Part shown: piece after piece, positions 1 to 10,574 of the stretch
Numbering within the stretch: the first letter of the stretch is position 1
Layout of the letters: every line of letters starts with the position of its first letter
Source: Sordariomycetes sp. S80-01Y
Taxonomy: Eukaryota; Ascomycota; Sordariomycetes
Direction: 5' to 3'
DNA length: 64,000 nucleotides
Assembly: GCA_037042185.1 (NCBI GenBank)
Contig: JAXQJY010000021.1
Span: 744,001 to 808,000 of the forward strand
The notes under the pieces: model-generated
What the model was told of the DNA's origin: nothing
The model's database searches: none
Seen by the model: only the letters and a program-made list of their open reading frames with translations
Program-made: the position numbers and the translations under genes

Positions 1-2
1 CC

Positions 3-578
3 TTCAACGCGGACAGCAACTGCATCCGTTGCGTCAATCACGCTGTCTTGCTAGCGTCCATGATCGCACAGGGCCTCACAAAGACGGACATCCTTAAGGG
101 ATGCTACCAGGCATTTGAGTGGCAGCAGGACGCCACATACGCGCTGGCAGGGTTCGCCTTGGCTTACCCCGTTTGCCCTCCAACAACAAGCGCTCGGAAG
201 GCACTAGCGGAAGCAGGGCAGACGTTCTTCGAATGTTTCGGTCATGGAAAGCCGGCGGCGGTTCGGATGGGCATGTTGACCCAGGAGTTCGATCGACAGG
301 TGAGGGAGAAGATGAAGAAGTTTAGGGGGGTGATGGATGATCCGCAGCTCACGCCCACTGGTAGCGTGGGCCGAGACCACAGTCACAACATTGACCCGAC
401 GCTGCAGGATGCTGGGCTAGCGGCTCTTGGGGAGCTTGATCCAAGTGGCTTGCCTTCCGTTTGGTCGTCCGGGATGGATGAGGGCCAGCTGTGGCCAATG
501 GGTACCCCGGGGTCTCTCGACGTCTGGTCCTCGTTCATGGGCGACTTGGGGGGTCACCAGAGTGAGGCAGGGGTGTGA
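3..578 (+). CDS. C-terminal part of a probable Zn2Cys6 fungal transcription factor (cut by window edge)
   Basis: The frame is open from the left edge to a TGA at 576-578, so only the C-terminal ~191 residues are visible and the true start lies outside the window. The visible part has a helical stretch, an 'ARKALAEAGQTFFECFG' helix and a 'VRMGMLTQEFDRQVREKMKK' segment, then a Gly/Ser/Pro/Asp-rich low-complexity tail. That order resembles the end of fungal-specific transcription factors, where a helical regulatory domain precedes an acidic/serine activation-like tail. The zinc cluster itself would be upstream and cannot be seen. The coding status is well supported by continuous sensible codons. 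The family assignment is inference from the tail only, and another helical fungal protein is possible. Confidence 0.55.
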   Translation, partial: FNADSNCIRCVNHAVLLASMIAQGLTKTDILKGCYQAFEWQQDATYALAGFALAYPVCPPTTSARKALAEAGQTFFECFGHGKPAAVRMGMLTQEFDRQVREKMKKFRGVMDDPQLTPTGSVGRDHSHNIDPTLQDAGLAALGELDPSGLPSVWSSGMDEGQLWPMGTPGSLDVWSSFMGDLGGHQSEAGV

Positions 579-1770
579 TAATGAAGCTCTGCCGGAACGT
601 GCCAGATCCGTTCCTGTCAAGCGTTCGAGCAGGAGTCAGAGATGAGTTGTTCACTGCAAAGCGTCGGCTCTCAGCGCGCCAATGCCATAGTACAGCCGCT
701 AGACCGTCTCTGAAACTACGAACTTACCTGTCATTCAATATCGCCATATGAGTCGGGCGAAGGTGCCTTAGTCTTGCTTCAATGAGTGTGCCGGCCGGCA
801 GCAACGGTACCAGGGTAGTCGCAGATCGACTGGTCCAGACAGCACGCCAAAGCCTCGTCTATTGAAGATATGGGACGGTGCGGGCGCCCACAGAAACCTA
901 GGGCTTATCAATGCGGCTCAAAAGTCACGTGTGAGTCCATCCCTTCACGAAGCACACGAAGCCAGGTCTGGACACAGCCCCCCGTGCGATCGTGCTGACT
1001 CCGCAGTCCAGGATGTGAGCAGGACGATCATGGCACTAGACCTCTAAGGGCAAGGCCGAATCGAAGGGGTCTGATACACCAGAGCCGGGTTAGTCAAGAG
1101 AGTCGAATGTGACATGACAGGTCGCTCTGTGCCGGCTGGCTGTTGCAGGGGGGTCAATAATCACGGTGGCTGAGGAAGATGACACTTATCGGCTCCGGCC
1201 CCGTCGCTTTTCGAGGCCGCCTGAAAATAGCCACATACACGCCTCTGAAGCTCTTTACGATTGCAACGCCTTTCTCTGGGATGTCTTTCAAATCCGAGCT
1301 CTTATGGTCACCAGCCAATCTAGGGAACGACCCGCTCTCGCGTTCAGCTCCTGCTTTGGAGATGCCACGGCCTTGTCTTCAACATTCGGACTGGTATACG
1401 GAGTCAAGTTTCACGATGTGGCGTCGATGTTCTCTGAATGATTGTGCAGTAGGGTGATCGTCTCGAACCCCTCCAGTCCAATAGTGCAAGGGAATCACGC
1501 GTCAGCAGAACCGTAGACAGGGATCCAGGATTCTAGCCCGAGGGACGGTTGTTATCGAAGCATCTGGGGGCAGAGAGGCTTCAAAGAAAAGTTTTTCCCA
1601 GCAGCCGAGATTCGGTTTGCGTAGTGATCATCTCCTTTCGTCGATCAGCGGCGGGGAGTATCTTGGATTGCACCTTAGTCAGGCTGTCGGGAGACACACA
1701 GCCCCTCCAATTTGAGGGAGGTTGACCTTCTCCACATATGTCGGATCGTATCTTCTAGTTTTTCTTGGGT
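579..1770. other. Intergenic, no gene recognised
   Basis: Only short ORFs with no recognisable domain or good initiation context occur here. I see no tRNA, transposon end or clear repeat. Confidence 0.5.
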
Positions 1771-2115
1771 TCATTGATCTACCGCTGCTCCGCGGGCCGA
1801 GCCTAAATCCTCAGCGGGGAGCCGGCGATAGGTGAGGCCAGTCATTGAGCACTCGAGCCATGACCACCCGAAGATGTGTGCATGATAGGCGAGAGCTTGG
1901 GGAAACTTCTGACCATGCGCGAGTTCTGGTAACTGGCCCGCCGCAATGCTTTGCCTGACACGCAGATTCACGTCCTGAAATTCTGCAAGAACATCAAGAA
2001 CTGCTTGCGTGCAAGCGAGCAGCATCACTCTTGGTAGGGTTCCGAGATGGTGGTTACTTGGTGCATATACCCCTGGTTGCAAGGTCAGGGGTACTGCAGC
2101 GCGCATGGACCGCAT
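1771..2115 (-). CDS. Weak hypothetical ORF, possible gene remnant
   Basis: A minus-strand frame reads about 114 residues from an ATG at 2115 to a stop at 1771. The middle looks protein-like, with helix-type segments 'RVMLLACTQAVLDVLAEF' and 'LAYHAHIFGWSWLECSM' rich in hydrophobic and aromatic residues, unlike the low-complexity shadow ORFs nearby. No family was recognised. The frame stays open a little upstream (to 2178) but without a better start. It could be a small real gene, the last exon of a longer one, or a remnant. No transcription signal supports it. Confidence 0.25.
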   Translation of the reverse strand: MRSMRAAVPLTLQPGVYAPSNHHLGTLPRVMLLACTQAVLDVLAEFQDVNLRVRQSIAAGQLPELAHGQKFPQALAYHAHIFGWSWLECSMTGLTYRRLPAEDLGSARGAAVDQ

Positions 2116-2539
2116 TAGTCTGCATTCGCCCCTGGCGAGTCCCGGCCGTGGCTTGCACCGTAGCGGCGAGTTTTCCAATCGCCAGCCATTAACGTAGTCT
2201 TCTCACGGACTCCATATGCAGCCGTTGCTGGATTCAGCATGAAAGGCTCAAGTTCATAGAAGCGGTGAGTCTCAGCCAGCAGGCGAGGCGACAGTCGCCA
2301 TGGGTCAGAGTCAACTGTGCAAGCAAACCACGCTGTCAGTGGTGCCCAAGAAGCCGGGGGACGAACCCGGTGGAGGGATTAGCCCAATGCACGCTGTGGT
2401 GTAGGACGACAGCGATAGCGTCAACCAACGCCTGGGTGTGTTGACATCTGTCCGGCATGTCTTTGAAGTCATCCTGATCTTGGTGCTCGCCAAAGCATAT
2501 AAAGAGGCAGGTTAGCACGTCCTTAATTGTTCATCAGGT

Positions 2540-2577
2540 CCCAATTGCCCATCAATATCCCAATTGTCCATCAACAT
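2540..2577. repeat. 19-bp tandem duplication
   Basis: Two head-to-tail copies of cccaattgcccatcaatat (2540-2558 and 2559-2577) differ at two positions. They lie immediately upstream of the larger 90-bp tandem duplication. Confidence 0.85.
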
Positions 2578-2588
2578 CCCATCTTACC

Positions 2589-2768
2589 ATGCCTACTCCA
2601 AGTTTTCGCTCTCAAGCCTGGAGCGTCGAGGAAGAAAAGGACCCCAAGCCCCGAAAATCAAAGAGGAAAGATCTCGCCATGCCTATTCTACTTGTTCGTT
2701 CTCAAGCATGGAGCGCCGGGGAAGAACAACCCCCCAAGCCCCGAAAACTAAAGGGCAAAGACGAGGAC
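2589..2768. repeat. 90-bp direct tandem duplication
   Basis: Copies lie at 2589-2678 and 2679-2768, aligned from atgccta through ctcaagc-tggagcg and ccaagccccgaaaa. Divergence is moderate (roughly three quarters identical by eye). The period is a multiple of three and both copies stay open in the same frame. Confidence 0.85.
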
Positions 2769-2867
2769 AAAGAAAACAGTCCGGCGGATGGCCGCAAGAT
2801 TGATGACAGCAACACCCAACCCCAAACTTGCGACCCCTCCATCCGAAGTCTTTCACGGGAGCCGTGA
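2589..2867 (+). CDS. Small basic hypothetical ORF built on a 30-residue repeat
   Basis: A 92-codon ORF starts at the ATG of 2589. Its first 60 residues are two copies of a 30-residue unit, each beginning with Met-Pro and sharing RSQAWS, an acidic patch and a KPRK basic motif followed by Lys/Arg. The tail is polar (KDEDKENSPADGRK). The unit is encoded by a 90-bp tandem duplication. Preservation of the frame across both copies favours coding, but no homologue is recognised and there is no clear promoter. It could be a short nuclear or charged protein, or a chance ORF in duplicated DNA. Confidence 0.3.
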   Translation: MPTPSFRSQAWSVEEEKDPKPRKSKRKDLAMPILLVRSQAWSAGEEQPPKPRKLKGKDEDKENSPADGRKIDDSNTQPQTCDPSIRSLSREP

Positions 2868-3933
2868 TTTCAGCTACCTCGAGACAAAGCAGTCGAGTTG
2901 CAACGGCCCCGACATGCAGAACATCATGGCTTAGCCTAAACTCAGGCGTGAATCTGGGCTGCCGATGGTTCTCTTCAGGCACTGCTCTGCCCAATGTCCC
3001 TCGGCCAGTTGAAGGGGCACGATCTATCTGAGCACACAAAAATGGGACCTCAAGTAGGTGAGACCTCTAGGACTCACGCTGTCTGGTTTGCTGAGACTAA
3101 TCAGTCCTTAGCTTTATGAGTTACTACAGTTGACGGTGGACGGTCGGAGGGCGAGACTCCCAGGCGGTATCGAAGATGTCAAGAAATGGGCACTTGTCGG
3201 TGAAAAGTATTGTTTATGGAATTCGAAGTTTGTTTAATGCCTTCTATCAATTCTGAATCAAAATGTTTCGAACGTTTGCTTCCCCTGAGGATGCTACTGT
3301 ATCCCGTACACCACTCAGGCTCACGTTGTGATCAGTGCTTAGTAGTTGATATTCATATAGGTAAATCACCTTGTTCCACCTGTTCGGGACGACCAATCAA
3401 TCGTCATTACAGGTCCCTTCGTCGTCAATGGCTTCCTGACGTTGCAGCAAAGATGTGCTGTTGGTCCCCATCACTTTTGACGAATGAACGGCCTATGCCC
3501 ACCCCCAAGATGAAGGGTGCGGGGAGTACATCAAGAGACCTTGAGATCCGAAGCAACGACTCCGATATTTTGAGGACCTCATCCACATCTTCGCCGCACC
3601 CGCCCATGTGGCGGCCATTCAAATTTATTGTTCGGTCGGGCAAGGTTGCATCGTAGAGTTTGTCGCCATGAGGGTGCGGGCCACTGGGCTGTGGATGCTT
3701 CCACTTGGGCTGGAAAAGGTGCTTAGCCCACCAAAAGGCGGATGAAAGTCGATTTGAGAACGCCCGACCACGTGAGGACAAGAGCGTATGGAGTGTGGGT
3801 GCGTAGTTGATCTCGAAGAAGCTGAGAGTCGACTCAGAGCCTGATCCTCATCTGGGAGTATAAACTCGTTTAGATCCCACACCCAGGGAGATCAAACCAA
3901 CCCTCATCAGTATACTTTGAACTGAGAAAGAAG
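2868..3933. other. Intergenic, no gene recognised
   Basis: ORFs of up to about 148 codons occur on both strands but overlap each other and show no domain, signal peptide or splice continuity. This is probably leader and promoter DNA of the membrane-protein gene that starts at 3934. Confidence 0.45.
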
Positions 3934-4993
3934 ATGTGTTCCTCCAAGCTTAACCCTCTAAGGTCCTGCGAGGAAGGCTTGAGTGGCAGCTCTGGAGATT
4001 CCAACGTGAACCTCCAAGAACTCGCAGGAGGCTCCAACATGCAAGCACATGCCTCCCCAGCGCAAGGGTCGTCGACCACCGGCCCAGCTCAGATCCCAGT
4101 GGCGGCGGGCAAGTAGACTGGCTTCTTTGACAATGCATAAGATATTGACTGTAGCCAGACAGGACGTTCTCTGCCTTGCTTGAACGTCAAGGGGATGATG
4201 CGACGTATCGACTAGTCCAAGACCATGCCGCTGCTGCAACACTCGTATCGTGGCGAATGTCGCGCGATGTCCAAAGGCATTACAACGAGCTTTCTGAGCT
4301 GGAGGGAAACGGGGTGGATTCTGAAGCAGTGTTTCAGAGTCTCAAAAGCGCTGTGAAGGAGTATTGTAAGCTCGTTGAACCATATATGTCGGGAAAATCC
4401 CACACTGACCTGGAGGATTTGGCAGATAGCTTCATACAATCCATTGCCGCTGTAGAGAGCCTTGAGGAGCCCGGGAAGTTCGTTTTCAAACGACTGCAGG
4501 CTTTCTTTCCCGGACTCAAGGCCGAGGGAATCAAGCCATCCGACAAATGTCATCAATGGAAGCGTCTTTATACCGCGACTGCTCTTGAGAAGGTGGCGCG
4601 CGAATTTCTTGCGTATTGTCCACAATGGCTCAGGAAAATCTTGATGGTAAGAATCCTTTTGTGACCTCTTCCTATTCGGTCAGCAGAGCGGTAACTAATC
4701 TTGACGAGGCGCATGCTCAGATCAGTCCCAGCAATCCGGTGCAGTTATACGATTCCGGGCAGGTGTCGCGACTCGTCGCGGTTACGGTCATTATGATTGT
4801 CGTGCTGCTCCTCAGTCTGCCAACGATCCTGCTTGGTCTGGAGGTGGTGTCTTCTAAGGGTGCCCGTGTGGCCGTAATTGTCGTTGCAAATATGGTTCTT
4901 GCCGTGGCCTTGATGGTCTCGGGGGTCCAGATAGGCTACGCCATAGGTGCAACGATGGCTTTTTCGGCGGTGATGGTAAACGTCAATGTCTAG
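3934..4993 (+). CDS. Small multi-exon membrane protein with DUF6594-like C-terminal tail
   Basis: Three exons join in frame: 3934-4112, 4163-4646 and 4721-4993. Intron 1 (50 nt) runs GTAGAC...ACAG. Intron 2 (74 nt) has GTAAGA, an AACTAAT branch site and CTCAG. The product is about 311 residues. The first 60 are Ser/Gly/Ala-rich and probably disordered. A helical cytosolic part follows (YRLVQDHAAAATLVSW..., SAVKEYCKLVEPYMSG). The last 90 residues hold two or three hydrophobic segments beginning 'SRLVAVTVIMIVVLLLSLPT' and ending 'GYAIGATMAFSAVMVNVNV'. The motif just before the first membrane segment and the tail resemble the fungal DUF6594 family, though the usual N-terminal DUF6594 core is not obvious. 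The start is the first good ATG before intron 1. Function is unknown. Confidence 0.6.
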
Positions 4994-5970
4994 AGTGAGG
5001 ACTCGCGGCGATTTCCTTCTCTTGTGAGCTTGGGATGCGAAAGTCAGCGTCTCATCAAGAGAAGAAGGAGGAGAGAGGGAAGCTGGGAGGACTCACGCAC
5101 ACTGGCGGATGGCAACAGAGCTCAACAGAGATGCTATCACGAACAATGAAAGGGACACAGACAACACCAATTCCTCAAATTGAATCCGTCTCCCTGAAGT
5201 TCTCTCTTTCCGCGCTGAAACAGCTCTCTCAGTGCCCTGGCTGTGGACTCGGACGGTCCGCTGTTTGCGGCCGCAGCAGCAAAGGCCGCTCGAAAACGCC
5301 ATTCAACCCACAAGGGCCAACCAACAGTAGAATTTTTTTCCAGCCTCACTTCGCCCCCAAATTGCTGGTTGTGCATGAGTCGTGACAATTCATAACCCTG
5401 CTGGGCTCGTGTCCTGAGTGAACCCCTGCTTTGCCCTGTCGGTGAGGCGTAGGTGAGGAAATGAAGCCGCGCAGGCAGCGCGCTTCCGATTCTGGAGGGT
5501 TCTACGGATAATAGGCCTCCTCATTCAACATCCTCCCAGCCCCCCATGTCCAGCTTATCACGCATAACAGTCCAACGTGACCTGTCATCATGCCGACTCC
5601 TGTGCGCTGAGTATTGATCACACTGGTAAGGTCGGCACTTCACCATGTGCGGGGCCACTAGGGCAGAAGCAGTCCCAACAGTTTCATCACCCTAAAGAGT
5701 CTTTCATCTTCATAGACAGCCATATGCATGCATAAAAGGTCAGTAGGCGAAGCATTGACCTTGCCATTAGTCTGGGAGATTGAAGCCTCGCCGCACACTG
5801 ACAGTGGAACAGGTTCAGCCCAGCGATAAGTGAGCCGGGGGTCAGAATATGGTATCTAGATACTGAGTTGAACCAAGTATACATTTATTGAACCATCAGC
5901 ATGCCACGAGCAGCTGGCCATTGGCACAAAGCTTCGATGTCGTCCGCATTGGACACACCTGATGTGACAA

Positions 5971-6010
5971 GGCACTTAAGTGCCAGACGTGCATCAACGT
6001 CTGACTGGCA
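5971..6010. repeat. Nested palindrome cluster
   Basis: ggcacttaagtgcc at 5971-5984 is a perfect 14-bp palindrome. It overlaps a hairpin-forming inverted repeat: tgccagacgt (5981-5990), a 6-nt loop, then acgtctg and ggca separated by a 3-nt bulge (5997-6010). Confidence 0.75.
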
Positions 6011-6607
6011 CGTGCGACCCCCTCGTTTGCTGGTACTTTGAGCGTGTGACACAGAGATATAGGGCTGTATCACGTGCTTCTATGTGAAGGGCTGAACCAT
6101 GAACATGCAAGTGGTACTAGTGACTCCTTGGATATGAACGCGGTCTGATGCGGTCTTGACCACCGACAATCCTGCCAGACCATGAACCATGACCTGAACC
6201 CGAAGTTACACAAGCGACTTTCAAAGATTCATCATTGAGGCTCGTTAAGAGAACATCATTCATCGCACGCAGAACGAGTCGTTTGGCGATCACGGTTGTT
6301 TGGCGGACTCCCACCCAGGCCCCGAAAAGAGTACAATTCCCACGAGACAATTCCTATTCTACACTCTGAACTCCTTAACTGATCATGTGCATATACAAGG
6401 ACAAATGGCCTGGAGTGTAGCGGAGGAAGCCGAAATTGCGAACTTGCCTACAGCTGGCCAGTAGGATGAAGTCGTGAGGCGCCTCAGGGGCTCATATCCG
6501 CAGCCAGCACAGCTGCAAAAGCGCAGTCGGCCTTGAGATTCGCAGACGGTGTTTAGCCATCGTTATCGCCGGTATGGCGTCAAATCCTGAGGCGCGGGCA
6601 TGGTAAG

Positions 6608-6629
6608 CGCCGTGCTCGCGCCGTGCTCG
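6608..6629. repeat. 11-bp tandem duplication
   Basis: Two perfect copies of cgccgtgctcg lie head to tail in a GC-rich stretch. Confidence 0.8.
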
Positions 6630-8262
6630 CGCCGCGCGGCCGCCCAAATGCGACCTCCTACCTACCAACAACCAACACCGAACAAGTCGACCATCGGGCG
6701 TCAGAGCGCCTCGTTGGGCAAGTGACACATCAGACGTTTCGAAAATGACCCAAGCTTCGATTTTGACTACGTGAAACCCCTTTGTCCGGTTTAGCTCACA
6801 GGGTCGTCTCATGCGAAGCCGCGCTCTCATGCTGGGCAAGTGGAATTGCGTGGTGGTTGGGGTATGTCGAACCCAACGCTAGCCAGGCGCGCACAGCCAC
6901 CGTTGCGATTCACCGTGAACATCACCCACGATCTGGATTTTGCGTCATTCAAGCGGTCAAAGCTGAGAAAAGGCAATGAGGAGCCAAGCTGGAACTCGAC
7001 GTAGCACGATCTCAGTGGCTGGTCCTCGGCGATGTCGAGGAGGTGAAGAGCGTGGCCACACCATCTTGCCGTACAACAGGCCCATTACTAGGCCTCGCCG
7101 AGAAGCAAAGCCTCACCCGACGTCGACCAAGTCTCTTTTTCACGGTCCAAAGTCCCGACAAGTCACTGTCCAGGTTTCGCGACGCACGGAACGGCCCGTT
7201 CGCTGCACGAATTGCATATGGGGGCCAAGAGCCTGGTTGAAAGATGCACGTCATTCGTGCCAGTCCATCCATGGGAATTTTGGGTGTGTTGCGGTTGGTC
7301 GAGCTGGTCACAAATGTCGCAGAGATCATGTTTGCCGGAGGTCATTGGCTGCAATCATTGCCTGGCTGAAGGCTCCACCATCGCCGTGGCTCTCCAAGAG
7401 CATAGGCACTTCTCCTAAGGGGCTATACGACTAGCTGATTCTCGATTTGGTAAATATGGGGCGAGATGTAGACGGGCAGGGTTTAGCTAGATACGCGGGC
7501 TTGTGGTTTCAGAATCGCCGGGTTCTCGAGCATTGACACTACTTCGTCAGAAGGCCTTTGATCTTCTCCACAGCGGTTCGGACATTAAATTGCACTGTTC
7601 GGAGCGGTTGGTCTTTCTGAACCTCAGGCGAGACGTTCGATCCCTGGTACGGCATGAACCTTGTCTAAGGTGCGTCGTGCGTCAATGCTTGACCAGCGTT
7701 CATGAACGATTGAGGCGACCAATAGACGGGATGGGATGACAGTTCAATCCTAGGCGATCTTCCTTTTGGAGGCCCATAGTAAGTTAATTATCTAGGCATG
7801 AAGCATATGGCCCCGTGATTTAATAGCCTTCTTCCGTAGCCTCCGTAGGATCGCGCTCTATGGTTCCAGCTTGGACCCCTCTCCGTTACCTCGTATACTC
7901 TATACAAATCATGGTATGCTCAATGATGTAGGTTTTTCTTGCCCTGACTCGATTGGTCAGCTACCTTGGTTGAGGTAGTCAATTCACGTATGACGGCTGG
8001 GGCACAATCAAGGGGGAATGGCCTTTGTGCGGTCTACTGTTCCTGTCAAGCCGATATTTTTAATTTCCTGGACCAGCTCACGATGTATTGGGTCAATAGG
8101 GCAGTCCTTATGAATCTTGCAGCCCCCCAATGCCTGACATTGTATAAACAAATTAGAGTCGCTGCAAATGGCAAAGGAGTTTGGTAAGTAAGTCGATGGA
8201 GCGCCGTTCGCTAATCGGTACAGGGTAGGTGTTGGTGCATTGCGCTAGCACTCTACACGGAA

Positions 8263-8279
8263 GAGACGCGTCGCGTCTC
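8263..8279. promoter_or_regulatory. MCB-type palindrome upstream of POL12
   Basis: gagacgcgtcgcgtctc is a perfect 17-bp inverted repeat around a central T. It contains ACGCGT (8266-8271) and the opposed GACGCG arm. ACGCGT is the MluI cell-cycle box bound by MBF (Mbp1/Swi6-type factors) upstream of replication genes in yeasts. It lies about 150 bp before the POL12 ATG. Confidence 0.6.
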
Positions 8280-8420
8280 CCTCGCTCTTCATCATCGTCA
8301 ACCCCACCACGCGCCGCCATATTCGCCATTGCTCAACTTCACAGCCATTGATTCCTTGTGCTTAAAAAATAAAAGTGTTTTTGAGCTTACGGATAGATCG
8401 GGTACCAGCTATCGCCCACC

Positions 8421-10495
8421 ATGGCTGACGACGAGCTCCAATCGCGCTTCTCGCCGAACAAGCCCCTCGAGGCCGATGTCCTCAGCGAGATCAAATCCAT
8501 CATGCGCCTCCACGATCTCGACGTCGAAGACCTCTACCTCAAATGGGACTCCTACTGTTTGAAGCTGGAGCACGATGCGCAGAACGTCACATTGTCTGCG
8601 ATTCGCGGACTGAAGCAGACGATCCAGGACACGCTTGAAAAGGACAATAGCCGAAGAGCGCAGGTCAAGTCTGCGGCCACGCCACGCCCGAATGCTGCGG
8701 CCCGGGGAGGCAATTCAGACGTCTTTGGCATGCTCGATGGGCTGGTACCGAGTACGCCGGCCTCGGGCGCGAAGTTGGGGAGTAAGGGAGGGGCCGCGAG
8801 TGGCTTGAAGAGAAAGACGGCAACGCCGAGCGCAAGGCTCGACAGCTCGCCCGCGACCAAGGGTATGAGTGACCAACTCGGCTCCATGAACGTAGCTCAG
8901 TATGAGATATCCCCCTGTTCTGAATGTGATCAATTACTGACTGCTACAGAGCAACGTCCTTTGCCGACCGAGCAAACCCAGGCGAAGTCACCGAAATTCT
9001 AAACAACCACATCCCGGCCGCCGAACCCCCAATAGCCCCCTTCTCAGAGCCTCGAATCAAACTCAAGGCCGCCTCCGACCAGACGAAGATGGCGTACAAA
9101 CCACTGGCCATGAAACTCTCAGAAGCTAGCGAGATCCTCGACGACAGGATTGACGAGTTCCTCGGCATTGTCCAAGACTTCCACAGTCTAGAGGATTCCG
9201 CTTTCGGAAGCGCAGCGAGCCAGAGCACAACGCCTATCGTGGCGGTGGGGCGCATTGCGAGTGACTCTATGGAGGGCAAGCTGAACGAGGCGAGCTTGGT
9301 TCTGGAGACAAGCAGACGGACGGGAATGGGTTTGAGGATACCGCTTGAGATGAGCAAGATCCCAAGGTGGAGCTTCTTTCCTGGACAGATCGTTGCTTTG
9401 AGGGGGAGCAATGTATCGGGGAGTGCGTTCAAAGTGGATGAGATTCTTGAGGTTCCCCTTCTGCCTAACGCTGCATCGACCCCGGCGGCATTGGAAGGCC
9501 ATCGGGAGAAATTCAGGGGCGGGCCAGATGCCATGGACTCAGACTCTGAGCCACCGCCCTTGAACATAATGTTCGCTGCAGGGCCGTACACGGCGGACGA
9601 CAACTTGGACTTTGAGCCTCTGCACGCTCTCTGCAGTCAAGCAGCAGATACATACGCGGACGCCCTCATCATGACCGGTCCGTTCCTTGACGTCGACCAT
9701 CCCCTTATCGCAACGGGCGATTTCGACCTCCCAGAAGAAGCAACCATCGACCCCGACACCGCAACAATGGCCACCGTCTTCAAGTACCTCTTCAGCCCCG
9801 CCCTCCAACGGCTCGCGACAGCCAACCCTCATATCACCATTATCCTCATCCCCTCAGTTCGGGACATCATCGACAAGCACGTGTCCTGGCCGCAGGATTC
9901 CATCGTCAGAAAGGACCTCGGTCTTCCCAAGGTGGCACGTCTGGTCTCGAACCCAATGGCGCTCAACGTAAACGAGATCGTGGTTGGCGTATCCAGCCAG
10001 GATGTGTTGACCGAGCTCAGGGGAGAGGAGGTTCTCAAGGGATCTGTGGGCGGTGACATGCTGGGACGGCTGTGTCGGTATCTCGTTGAGCAGAGACATT
10101 ACTTCCCGCTGTTCCCGCCGATGGACAGGAAGAGGCTACCGAAGACGGGGACGGAGGAGGGCGTTGCGACGGGGGCGGTCATGGACTTGAGTTATCTGAA
10201 ACTGGGTGAGATGGTAAACGTGCGACCCGACGTGGTCTTGACGCCAAGCTTGCTCCCACCGTTTGCAAAGGTAAGTGCTTGTTCCTCTTGAAGTCCGAGC
10301 TCCGGCTAACAACACCGGCAGGTCGTCGAGAGTGTGTTGATGATCAATCCCGGGCCACTGTCCAAACGTCGCGGAGCAGGGACGTACGCGCGCATGACAT
10401 TGCACCCGCCACCGACCGGCGAAGACGAGGCGTCGGGCGGCATGGTCAGTCACAAGGTGTTCGATCGCGCAAGAGTCGAGGTCGTCAAGATATAG
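8421..10495 (+). CDS. POL12: DNA polymerase alpha-primase subunit B
   Basis: Exons 8421-8899, 8950-10270 and 10322-10495 give 657 residues, in the normal range for fungal Pol12. Introns are 50 nt (GTATGA...CTACAG) and 51 nt (GTAAGT...GGCAG). Pol12 is the regulatory B subunit of the primase complex that starts Okazaki fragments in the nucleus. Residues 1-90 form the helical N-terminal domain (LDVEDLYLKWDSYCLKL). A Ser/Thr/Pro-rich linker with 'TPSARLDSSPATK' follows. Next come the 'SFADRANPGEVTEILN' motif, an OB-fold region (TPIVAVGRI...FFPGQIVALRG) and the inactivated phosphoesterase-like domain from about residue 360 (FAAGPYTADDNLDFEPL, ADALIMTGPFLDVDHPL). The C-terminus ends VVESVLMINPGPLSKRRGAGTYAR-like, typical of the family. 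The ATG has a good context (caccatggc). The gene converges on MFAP1 with 79 bp between stop codons. Confidence 0.95.
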
Positions 10496-10574
10496 AGCAG
10501 GCTCTCCATGCATAATGAAAATGAATCTCCCGTGGCAAGCACCATGCCGTGACAGATCTGGGGGTATATTCAAC

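Larger units (their letters stand above)
4994..8260. other. Long intergenic stretch (about 3.3 kb), no gene recognised
   Basis: Many ORFs under 155 codons occur, none with a domain, coherent codon use or splice continuity. Features seen are a cluster of inverted repeats near 5971-6010 and an 11-bp direct repeat at 6608-6629. No transposon termini, tRNA or rRNA were recognised. Confidence 0.45.

Noticed and set aside
8944-9603. 219-codon ORF antisense to POL12
   Set aside because: It lies entirely within a well-supported coding exon and has no recognisable motif.
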